In this document: positions 7,125 to 13,405 of the stretch, piece after piece
Layout of the letters: each line of letters starts with the position of its first letter
How positions within the stretch are numbered: the stretch's first letter is position 1
From: an archaeon
GTDB lineage: Archaea > Thermoproteota > Nitrososphaeria > Nitrososphaerales > UBA183
NCBI GenBank assembly: GCA_021828185.1
Contig: JAKASI010000016.1
Span: 1-21,030 of the forward strand
Length of the DNA stretch: 21,030 bases
Direction: 5' to 3'
Translations under genes and position numbers: made by a program
Notes under the pieces: model-generated
What the model saw: the letters and a program-made list of their open reading frames with translations, nothing else
Database searches by the model: none
Told to the model about the DNA's origin: nothing

Positions 7125-8078
7125 TCATACCCGGAATTTCGTCGCTCGGGTCATCCTCCAGACAAACACCCTTGCCAGGAAGTTGATCACCAGTGCCAGA
7201 AGAAACAAGACTAGCCCCACTTCCACCAGGGCTGCGTCCGCCAGCGGATCCGTGGTGGTCCCGAATTGGTTGACGATGATTGAAGTCAGGGTGTATCCGG
7301 GTGAGATGAGGGAAGTTGGAATGGCGGTCGCGTTTCCTACGACCATCGTGACGGCCATCGTCTCGCCCACGGCCCTCCCCAGTCCTAGGATTGTGGCTCC
7401 GAATATGCCAGACCTGGCGTAAGGGAGGACCGCTTTCCTGACGACTTCCCAGTCGGTCGCGCCCAGTGAGTACATCGCTTCTCGCTGACTGTCAGGTACT
7501 GCGTTCAGGATGTCTCTCGAAACAGCTGAGATTGTCGGGATAATCATGATTGCCAAGATGACCCCGGCGGTCAGAAGGTCTGTTCCGATGGGAGTCGCAT
7601 TGAAGAGTTGGGTGAAGCCAAGGTAGGTCTTGAGGGTCGGTTCCACGTAGTCTCGCATGAAGGGAACCAAGACTATCAGCCCCCAGAGTCCATAGATTAC
7701 GCTTGGGACGGCCGCTAGGAGCTCTACGAGTGACCCCAATGCAGTCCCAATCCCCCTTCCCCCCTTGGGCCTCTCCGAAAGGAAGACTGCTACACCGAGG
7801 CCGATCGGCAGCCCTATCAGGAGGGCGAGCGCCGCGGTGGTTAACGTACCCAGAATGAAATTGAACACGTTGTAGATGTCGTGGGGAGGATTCCAAGTGG
7901 TCCCCGTGATGAATCCGAGGCCAAAGGTCTTGATGCTGAGCCATGATCCGTCGGTCAATTCAATCCCTAGGCCCACGAGTATGGCGGTTACTCCAACCGC
8001 TGCCGCCCCAACCACGAACTTCAGGACGACGTCTCCCTTGGACCCTGAGCGTCGATTTCCCTTCGGTAAAGCGGTCAT
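7125..8078 (-). CDS. pstC: Phosphate ABC transporter permease PstC
   Basis: The protein has 317 residues and six predicted membrane helices, plus the large external segment after helix 1 that is typical of PstC (FITGTTWNPPHDIYNVF). ELLAAVPSVIYGLWGL and the docking loop REAMYSLGATDWEVVRKAVLPYARSGIFG...RAVGETMAV are PstC signatures. It starts at ATG 8078. It follows pstS after 61 nt that contain a hairpin, which may set its expression below that of pstS. Confidence 0.93.
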   Translation of the reverse strand: MTALPKGNRRSGSKGDVVLKFVVGAAAVGVTAILVGLGIELTDGSWLSIKTFGLGFITGTTWNPPHDIYNVFNFILGTLTTAALALLIGLPIGLGVAVFLSERPKGGRGIGTALGSLVELLAAVPSVIYGLWGLIVLVPFMRDYVEPTLKTYLGFTQLFNATPIGTDLLTAGVILAIMIIPTISAVSRDILNAVPDSQREAMYSLGATDWEVVRKAVLPYARSGIFGATILGLGRAVGETMAVTMVVGNATAIPTSLISPGYTLTSIIVNQFGTTTDPLADAALVEVGLVLFLLALVINFLARVFVWRMTRATKFRV

Positions 8079-8124
8079 TCGCGCGCCCCTTGGACAGGCA
8101 CAGTATCACCGACAAAGAAGAGGA

Positions 8125-8148
8125 GGATCCTAGCTTGCGCTAAGATCC
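8125..8148 (-). terminator. Intercistronic hairpin between pstS and pstC
   Basis: A 10-bp inverted repeat with one mismatch (8125-8134/8139-8148, loop of 4) covers the pstS stop codon. On the minus strand it is followed by a pyrimidine-rich CCTCTTCTTT. It could act as a partial terminator or 3' stabiliser, giving more pstS than pstCAB message as is common for binding-protein genes. The function is inferred. Confidence 0.45.
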
Positions 8149-9378
8149 GGAGAGTACTGGAGTCCCGTTGTACGTGATCGAAGCTAGCAGTTGCTTGTCG
8201 AGGGTGACCGCGGCAGGCGGGAGGGGCGGATAACCCAGGGTCGCAGTGGGTGCGTTTGGCCCTGATGCCTGACCTGAGGTGATGACCCACTCGAGGAAGT
8301 TCACTGTTGCGACTGCCTGCGCCTGAGTTGTTGACGCGTATGATGCGCTAAGATCTTGGTAGACCATGACGTAGGTGAAGGTCGCGACTGGATAGATGTA
8401 CTTGTCAGAGGAGTCGTTGAACGTCTGTTGAATCACTGAGTAGCTCGGCCACTGCGCGCTGGTTGATGGAAGGCCGTTCCTTACGCCAGCCGTCAGAGCC
8501 TGCGCGATATTGGTGAGGTTCGCCAGGATGAAGTTCCCTGCATGGTTCTGGACCGCTCCGTAGTTGATCTGACCGGGGTTGGCGACTTCGTAGGCAATCT
8601 CCAGAGGACCTATCGAATAGGGGTTTTGTGATATGCACTGCGCCACACCGGCGTTGTGTAGGCACCCGACGCCAACGGGCCACGCTAGCGTACCAGTGGA
8701 GTAACCCACGTTCTTCGCCCATGTGGAGTTCGAGTCTGAAAGGAACTGTGTGAACCCGTACATCGTTCCACTGCCGTCTGACCTGTGATAGACCTGAATA
8801 GCGTGTGCTGGCAACTTCGCAGCCACGCTTGGTGACTGGAGCGCCGCAATGCGATGGTCGTTCCACATTGTAATCGAGCCATAGAAGATTTCCGCGAGGA
8901 CGTTGCCTGTGAAATTCAGATGCGCCGTGAGCCCCGGAATGTTGTAGGCGGGGATAATTCCACTGTCAGTGTCTGGAATGGTCAGCAAGTTGGACCCGGA
9001 GGGAAGAGCCGCGTATTGTGCCGTTGTCAGGGGAGCATCGCTCGCCCCGAAATTGTAGAGTCCCGTAGTGATTCCATGTATGCCCTGCCCGCTCCCGAGC
9101 GCGTTGTAGGTGATGTGGATGCTCGGCTGCACGTAGCTGTACGTGTTTATCCAGTCCTGCATGATTGGATAAACGAGCGTACTCCCGCCGCCGACCACCG
9201 AGGCGGGGGCCTCGGTGCTGTTCGCCGAAGTGGAGGTTGATGCGGCTGTCGTGGTAGCGGTCGTATCTCCGCTCCCAGTGCCAAACGCGAGGTAGGCCCC
9301 GGCAGCGACGACTATCACGATCACCACCACAGCTATTCCGATTGTAGTTCCGCTTGCACCTGTCCTGTAGAAGTTCAT
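8140..9378 (-). CDS. pstS: Phosphate ABC transporter substrate-binding protein PstS
   Basis: The 412-residue extracytoplasmic phosphate receptor has an N-terminal hydrophobic helix (about residues 10-32) and no lipobox cysteine, so it is membrane-anchored by an uncleaved helix. A Thr/Ser/Ala-rich linker (about 34-58) precedes the binding domain. Phosphate-site motifs are visible: GGGSTLVYPIMQDW, GSGQGIHGI, NFGASDAPLT and YHRSDGSGTMYGFTQFLS. The frame is open to 9495, but the ATG at 9378 is chosen because a TATA box lies about 30 nt upstream and the protein then begins with a normal anchor. It is the first gene of the pst operon, with a palindromic candidate operator upstream of the TATA box. 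Confidence 0.93.
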   Translation of the reverse strand: MNFYRTGASGTTIGIAVVVIVIVVAAGAYLAFGTGSGDTTATTTAASTSTSANSTEAPASVVGGGSTLVYPIMQDWINTYSYVQPSIHITYNALGSGQGIHGITTGLYNFGASDAPLTTAQYAALPSGSNLLTIPDTDSGIIPAYNIPGLTAHLNFTGNVLAEIFYGSITMWNDHRIAALQSPSVAAKLPAHAIQVYHRSDGSGTMYGFTQFLSDSNSTWAKNVGYSTGTLAWPVGVGCLHNAGVAQCISQNPYSIGPLEIAYEVANPGQINYGAVQNHAGNFILANLTNIAQALTAGVRNGLPSTSAQWPSYSVIQQTFNDSSDKYIYPVATFTYVMVYQDLSASYASTTQAQAVATVNFLEWVITSGQASGPNAPTATLGYPPLPPAAVTLDKQLLASITYNGTPVLSGS

Positions 9379-9403
9379 TTTCGAGCAGTGCCGCATTCCC
9401 AGT

Positions 9404-9412
9404 AGATTTATC
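9404..9412 (-). promoter_or_regulatory. TATA box of the pst operon
   Basis: On the minus strand, GATAAATCT is centred about 30 nt before the pstS ATG at 9378, predicting a leaderless transcript. The candidate operator lies about 24 nt further upstream. Confidence 0.6.
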
Positions 9413-9435
9413 GGTAGCCGACGACGACTATAGGG

Positions 9436-9454
9436 CACAATAGAGTGTATTGTG
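9436..9454. promoter_or_regulatory. Perfect palindrome, candidate Pho operator
   Basis: CACAATAgagtgTATTGTG is a perfect 7-bp inverted repeat with a 5-nt spacer. It sits upstream of the pstS TATA box, where an archaeal activator would bind. The same region serves the divergent AbrB-PhoU gene. The binding protein is not known. Two candidates encoded nearby are the AbrB-domain regulator and the winged-helix-like protein at 10717-11043. Confidence 0.5.
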
Positions 9455-9620
9455 ACTGACCCCGCAACACCGGTCCAAGGAACAGGAAGCATCACCCTCG
9501 TTCGAGGATCTTGGATGCTCTCACGACCGCAAAGGGCGGAATTCGACAGGATGTAGGTCGGAGACCTTCATCTGACAGGTCACGCCGCCCTGGTCCATAG
9601 CCTCTATTGGAGGCAGAAAG

Positions 9621-9628
9621 GTATATTG
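9621..9628 (+). promoter_or_regulatory. BRE/TATA of the AbrB-PhoU gene
   Basis: GTATATTG preceded by the purine-rich CAGAAAG (a BRE-like element) is centred 30 nt before the GTG start. A small CCTC-tattg-GAGG inverted repeat (9601-9613) lies directly upstream and could be a second regulatory site. Confidence 0.6.
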
Positions 9629-9653
9629 GGGGTATAGGGTCGGGGGGGATGGC

Positions 9654-10691
9654 GTGACGGCGGAGAGAAGGCCTGATTTCCGCAAGGTCCAGGTTACTGG
9701 AGGGAACAGCTTCGTTGTCTCCCTGCCCAAGACGTGGGTGAACGACGTCGGCCTCAGGGCAAGCGACCCGGTAGCCGTGATGGTCCAGCCGGACTCGTCG
9801 CTGCTGATCGTTCCGAGGCGCGACATCAGGGCTACCACGAAGTCTGAAGCAATCCTCGAGGGGGGCCAGGGCGCTGACAAGGATTTTCTGCTCAGGCACT
9901 TCATTTCTTACTATCTGGCCGGCTACGACACCATACGCATCACCCTCGGCAAATCGGATGCCTCGTTGAGAGGTTTCATCAGGGAGGGAATCAGGAGGAA
10001 GCTTGTAGGGGTCGAGATTATCGAGGAGTCGTCGGGGGGGATTCTGACGCAGTGCCTCTCTGGCTATGTAGACCTTCCTCTCAAGAAGGCACTCGAACGG
10101 ATGGCAATCATCGCTGGAGGGATGCTCAGTGACTCGGTCGCCGTCCTCCAGGGAGGAGGGAAGAACCTGGCCGAAGAGGTGATCGAGCGGGACGATGAGG
10201 TCGACCGCTTCTACCATTTCCTCCTAAGGCAGCTGAACATCGCAGTCAGGGACAGGTCTGTCATTCAGGAGATAGGGCTGACGTCCACGAGGGACTGCCT
10301 CGGCTATAGGCTCGTTGTCAAGAGCGCCGAGAGGGTGGCAGATCATGCCGCAGGAATCGCTTCCCATGCCGAGAACCTCCTCTCGCTCCCTGAGCCCGCT
10401 ATCAAGAAGGTCCTAGACATGGCGGCCCTCTCCAGAAGGGTCTTCGACAGTTCCATAACCGCCCTGGTCCGCCTCGACGGCAAGATGGCCGAAGAAGCGA
10501 TCGCGAAGACGAAAGACGTCGTGCAGATGGAGGGCAAGCTCAGCAGCGAGATCCTCGCACCAAGGATGAGCGGGGCTCAGGTGGCGTCAGTCAAGCTCAT
10601 GCTCGAAAGTATCAGAAGAACGGCCGAATACGGTTCCGACATTGCCGAGGTCGCCATCGACCTGATTGTGTCTGAGCCGCAGACGAGTTAG
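9654..10691 (+). CDS. AbrB-PhoU phosphate uptake regulator
   Basis: The 345-residue protein joins a SpoVT/AbrB-type swapped-hairpin domain (about 8-53: RKVQVTGGNSFVVSLPKTWV...DPVAVMV...LLIVPR) to a PhoU-like helical region (about 125-340). The latter includes VVKSAERVADHAAGIASHAENL and a second SIRRTAEYGSDIAEVAID. Archaea commonly encode such fusions next to pst genes and they are annotated as phosphate uptake regulators. The AbrB part suggests DNA binding and the PhoU part phosphate-status sensing. The GTG start has a TATA box at leaderless distance. It is divergent from pstS and distinct from the stand-alone phoU ending the pst operon. It converges on the winged-helix-like gene with a 25-nt gap. 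Confidence 0.88.
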   Translation: MTAERRPDFRKVQVTGGNSFVVSLPKTWVNDVGLRASDPVAVMVQPDSSLLIVPRRDIRATTKSEAILEGGQGADKDFLLRHFISYYLAGYDTIRITLGKSDASLRGFIREGIRRKLVGVEIIEESSGGILTQCLSGYVDLPLKKALERMAIIAGGMLSDSVAVLQGGGKNLAEEVIERDDEVDRFYHFLLRQLNIAVRDRSVIQEIGLTSTRDCLGYRLVVKSAERVADHAAGIASHAENLLSLPEPAIKKVLDMAALSRRVFDSSITALVRLDGKMAEEAIAKTKDVVQMEGKLSSEILAPRMSGAQVASVKLMLESIRRTAEYGSDIAEVAIDLIVSEPQTS

Positions 10692-10716
10692 CTGCTCATC
10701 GGGGGATGTCCTGGGT

Positions 10717-11043
10717 CTAGCGGAGCTCGGGCAGTTCGCACGTGCGTTCCAGGAGTCCGACCAGGACCGACTCGCCCTTCTCGGTGAGCGCCACCTTCTC
10801 CTCTATCCGTCCTCCTGCCAAGGTACAGACGACATCGACGAGGTACTCTCGCTGTAGCCATTCGAGGAGACTCCCGAAGGCTACCGGAGCGAGTTTCGTC
10901 TTCGCCCTCAGAGCGGCAACATCCAGTCTCTTTGTCCCAACCAGCGCCAATAAAGCAACCAGGCTCTGGCCTGAAACGACATCCCGGGCAACCGAGTCCA
11001 TGGGACCGATCGCCGTTGTTTCTTGCATCATTCGAGCAAACAT
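10717..11043 (-). CDS. Probable winged-helix transcriptional regulator
   Basis: The protein has up to 108 residues. SLVALLALVGTKRLDVAALRAKTKLAPVAFGSLLEWLQREYLVDVV followed by the basic/acidic wing and LTEKGESVLVGLLE has the helix-turn-helix-wing pattern of archaeal single-domain regulators. No ligand domain is present. Possible starts are ATG 11043 or the tandem ATGs at 11031/11028. A weak TATA-like ATTTTAG near 11055 suits the latter pair. It converges on the AbrB-PhoU gene, so a part in phosphate control is possible but unproven. Confidence 0.55.
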   Translation of the reverse strand: MFARMMQETTAIGPMDSVARDVVSGQSLVALLALVGTKRLDVAALRAKTKLAPVAFGSLLEWLQREYLVDVVCTLAGGRIEEKVALTEKGESVLVGLLERTCELPELR

Positions 11044-11331
11044 GACTCCATGGCGCTAAAATGGTTCCCGACTGCGGTTCTAGGGCTCGCTATAGAGTAT
11101 AGAGAACATTCGCGGTCAGGGGCAGTCGTTTCATCTGTAGGATTCTTACAGACGATTCCGGAGTGTGGCCACAGTGGCAGCGGAACTCCGGTGTCCGATG
11201 CCACCGCAGGGACCCAAGTCGCACCTGAACGATTCGTAACATCGGCCTGTTCTGGATGCAATTTTCTGTTCAAAGACGCTCTATTATCTGAACTGCGGAG
11301 TCCGTTCCCTTCACGGGGGTGAAAAGAGAAA
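11044..11331. other. Intergenic region with several inverted repeats
   Basis: There is no convincing gene in these 288 nt. Visible structures are CTATA-gag-TATAG (11090-11102), TCTGTA/TACAGA with a 7-nt gap (11134-11152), and CCGGAGT/ACTCCGG (11158-11164/11185-11191), whose loop contains the palindrome GTGGCCAC. A TATA-like CTATTATC near 11280 and GGGGGTGA at about 11315-11322 precede the next gene. The region probably carries divergent promoters and control sites. Confidence 0.4.
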
Positions 11332-11655
11332 ATGAAGCAAGAAGACGCATACTCGCTGGCGCGCGCCATCCTCCTGATAGGAGGGATAGTCGCGCTGGCG
11401 TTCGGTGCCACAGCCTTCGGAAACCAGATCTCGAACACCACCAACTTCGCCAACGCGATCTCGCGTGACTACACGCCACTGCTAACGGTAATCGTCGGAG
11501 TGGCAGCACTTGTGACGTCCAGCAGAATCAAGGACGAGCCGATAGCCATCGTCATGGCGGTGCTCGGCTTCCTTGCCGGAGGCCTTGGCGGGGTCCTCGT
11601 CGCCATCGGTGGCGTCTGGGCACTCGTCACCCGCTACACCATCAAGGCATCGTAG
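11332..11655 (+). CDS. Small integral membrane protein, unknown function
   Basis: The 107-residue protein has three or four predicted membrane helices (about 12-30, 48-62, and a Gly/Ala/Val-rich stretch at about 70-101). A polar segment with ISNTTNFANAISRD separates the first two. It is not a family I recognise. It starts at ATG 11332, preceded by a good Shine-Dalgarno (GGGGGTGA, about 10 nt upstream), unlike the many leaderless genes around it. A strong terminator follows the stop codon by 9 nt, so it is a single-gene transcript. Confidence 0.65.
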   Translation: MKQEDAYSLARAILLIGGIVALAFGATAFGNQISNTTNFANAISRDYTPLLTVIVGVAALVTSSRIKDEPIAIVMAVLGFLAGGLGGVLVAIGGVWALVTRYTIKAS

Positions 11656-11664
11656 AAAGAGACT

Positions 11665-11703
11665 GGGGTTCCAAGTCCCTTAGGAACCCCCCATGTTTTC
11701 TTT
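11665..11703 (+). terminator. Hairpin terminator with T-rich tail
   Basis: GGGGTTCC/GGAACCCC (11665-11672/11683-11690) is a perfect 8-bp stem with a 10-nt loop, followed by a T-rich stretch (11694-11703). It sits between two converging genes and can serve the small membrane protein gene directly. Confidence 0.7.
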
Positions 11704-11709
11704 CGGCTC

Positions 11710-12825
11710 CTACTGGGTCATAGCCAAGCCCAGCCCCTGCGATATTGACTTCGAGAAGTCCCCGCCCAGGAGTTTGAGCCTCCCTTTCAGGTAGTCCAGC
11801 TCGAGCCCCTCGCCGTTTTCGAGGGGTACGCCGGTCGAAAGCTTGCTTACGACAGCCCTGTATCTCGACCCCATTATAGTGATCACCCTCTGGAGAATCT
11901 CACGGCAGTTTACGCTCTCCAGTGACTGCTCGCCATTCACGGAGAGCCGGAGGATAGCCACCTTCCTCTTCGCAAGATCGTTCAGCTCCGTGGCGAGCTC
12001 TGCCGCCGCCTTCCTAATCACCTCCAGGTCGACGAACGCCACCAGCGACGGGTCGTTCATGACATTCACGGCCTGAACCTGATCGCTGTACTCGAGGCTC
12101 ACAAAGCCGTCTTCTTGGCTCCCTGAGGTGACCATCTTCAGCTTGGCTCCGTTGCCTGGCTTCTCGAAGTTGGCCCGCAGCCTCCCTCCAGTGGCCTCCG
12201 CGTCCGCCAGAACGTACCGATCCAGCCTTTCGAATCCAGGGGTCCTGGTCTTCCTCAAGACCGCCCGCGAGAACCTTACGGGGACGCGCAGCTCGTAGCC
12301 GAGCCGAGAGAAGGCGAATGGCTCGTGAAACAGACGAGAATTCTGAGCCGCGAGCCTGAAGTCGTATTTGATCCCCCCTTCGCACTCGTAGCCCGACCTG
12401 GCCTCGTAGACCCCCTCCGAGAGCCGTACCTGCACCACGCTCTCCAGAACCGGGAGCGGGTCTGAAGCGAAGTACGCTTCCAGGCTCTTCAGGGCCTTGT
12501 CCTTCTCTCCTGAGATGGCGCTGCGGTAGTCCTCCAGCCTCTGCTTGGCCGCCTTCTGGAGCTTGCCCATCGCCTGCTCCTTCGCCGTCGCAAGGAAACC
12601 TTCCGCCTGCTGCCCGACCTCCTTCAGGATGGGCTCCTTCTCGACCTTCATGGCTGCGAGTAGGTTGGCCACCTCCTCCGTCTGGGCCTCGAGCTTGTTG
12701 AGGGACTCCTCCAGGTCCCCTTCGACATTTCTAGCAGACTCTTCCAGTTCACTCGCATGGTCGGCAAACCTCACGGCATCGAAGAGGTGCGACAGGGTCT
12801 GCTTCAGAGAAGCAGAGGCTTCCAT
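11710..12825 (-). CDS. Coiled-coil protein of unknown function
   Basis: The 371-residue protein has no membrane segment or signal peptide. About residues 20-115 form a charged heptad-rich coiled coil (ASELEESARNVEGDLEESL...KLEAQTEEVANLL). About 120-230 look beta-rich, with SEGVYEARSGYECEGGIKYDF and repeated charged strands. About 255-370 are mixed alpha/beta, including an AAAELATELNDLAKRKVAIL helix. I do not recognise the family. It may be structural or scaffold-like. ATG 12825 has a TATA box 28 nt upstream. It is divergent from a two-gene membrane operon with under 100 nt between the starts, so the genes may be co-controlled. Confidence 0.6.
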   Translation of the reverse strand: MEASASLKQTLSHLFDAVRFADHASELEESARNVEGDLEESLNKLEAQTEEVANLLAAMKVEKEPILKEVGQQAEGFLATAKEQAMGKLQKAAKQRLEDYRSAISGEKDKALKSLEAYFASDPLPVLESVVQVRLSEGVYEARSGYECEGGIKYDFRLAAQNSRLFHEPFAFSRLGYELRVPVRFSRAVLRKTRTPGFERLDRYVLADAEATGGRLRANFEKPGNGAKLKMVTSGSQEDGFVSLEYSDQVQAVNVMNDPSLVAFVDLEVIRKAAAELATELNDLAKRKVAILRLSVNGEQSLESVNCREILQRVITIMGSRYRAVVSKLSTGVPLENGEGLELDYLKGRLKLLGGDFSKSISQGLGLAMTQ

Positions 12826-12848
12826 TCGATGCCATTGGTCTCCGAGGT

Positions 12849-12857
12849 GCTTTAACC
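12849..12857 (-). promoter_or_regulatory. BRE/TATA of the coiled-coil protein gene
   Basis: On the minus strand, GGTTAAAGC preceded by GAAAAT is centred 28 nt before the ATG, a leaderless arrangement. Confidence 0.55.
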
Positions 12858-12889
12858 ATTTTCAGCCCCTACGAGCCCATGCCAAGGGA

Positions 12890-12897
12890 GAAATACC
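12890..12897 (+). promoter_or_regulatory. TATA-like box of the membrane operon
   Basis: GAAATACC is centred about 29 nt before the TTG start at 12922, and no Shine-Dalgarno is present. Confidence 0.4.
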
Positions 12898-12921
12898 CGA
12901 GGGAACCAGTCGCAATCCCCG

Positions 12922-13404
12922 TTGACCAAGGACGAGGCCAGGACGGAAGACCTGCTGGACCGACTGACGCTGGACATCAAGGCCATGGCCCTGCTTTACC
13001 AGTCAGAGGAGGAGCTCGGGGAGAGGATTGAAGAGAAGATCATAGGGTCACATGACGAGAACGTGAGGAGGTTCGTGAGGGCCTTGCAGTCCCATGGGCC
13101 CGGGGAGGCGCGGGGGAAGCTCGCCCTGGCCCTGGGTGAATTGCTTACCGCAGCCATCCTTGTAGTTGCGGGCGCGGTGGTCCTAGTCCCGACGGTAGCA
13201 GGGGTCGGCACGCTCGCAAGCCTTGCACAGTACCTGGCGGAGAGGACTTCGGGGACGGTGGTGACATCGCCCCTCTCTCCGTATCTCACCTTCATGGAAT
13301 TCGTGGTTGGGGTGGTACTGCTCCTCTCGGCTTTCTTCGCGCTCCGCGAGGCCGCTGTGAACCTGAGACGGGCAGGGCTTGCGGTCAGGTCAGGAGAGCC
13401 CTAA
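12922..13404 (+). CDS. Two-helix membrane protein, unknown function
   Basis: The 160-residue protein has a charged cytoplasmic-type N-terminal half (about 1-70). Two long hydrophobic segments (about 73-104 and 120-145) follow, separated by an extracellular-type Thr/Ser-rich loop, and the tail is basic. I do not recognise the family. The TTG start is supported by a TATA-like box at leaderless distance. Its stop is one base from the permease start, and a Shine-Dalgarno for the permease lies in its last codons. The two are therefore co-transcribed, and this protein may be an accessory of the permease. Confidence 0.6.
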   Translation: MTKDEARTEDLLDRLTLDIKAMALLYQSEEELGERIEEKIIGSHDENVRRFVRALQSHGPGEARGKLALALGELLTAAILVVAGAVVLVPTVAGVGTLASLAQYLAERTSGTVVTSPLSPYLTFMEFVVGVVLLLSAFFALREAAVNLRRAGLAVRSGEP

Positions 13405-13405
13405 A

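Noticed and set aside
9379..9495. Longer N-terminus for PstS (39 extra residues)
   Set aside because: The extension would be read through the TATA box and gives an atypical N-terminus. The ATG at 9378 fits a leaderless transcript and a normal membrane anchor.
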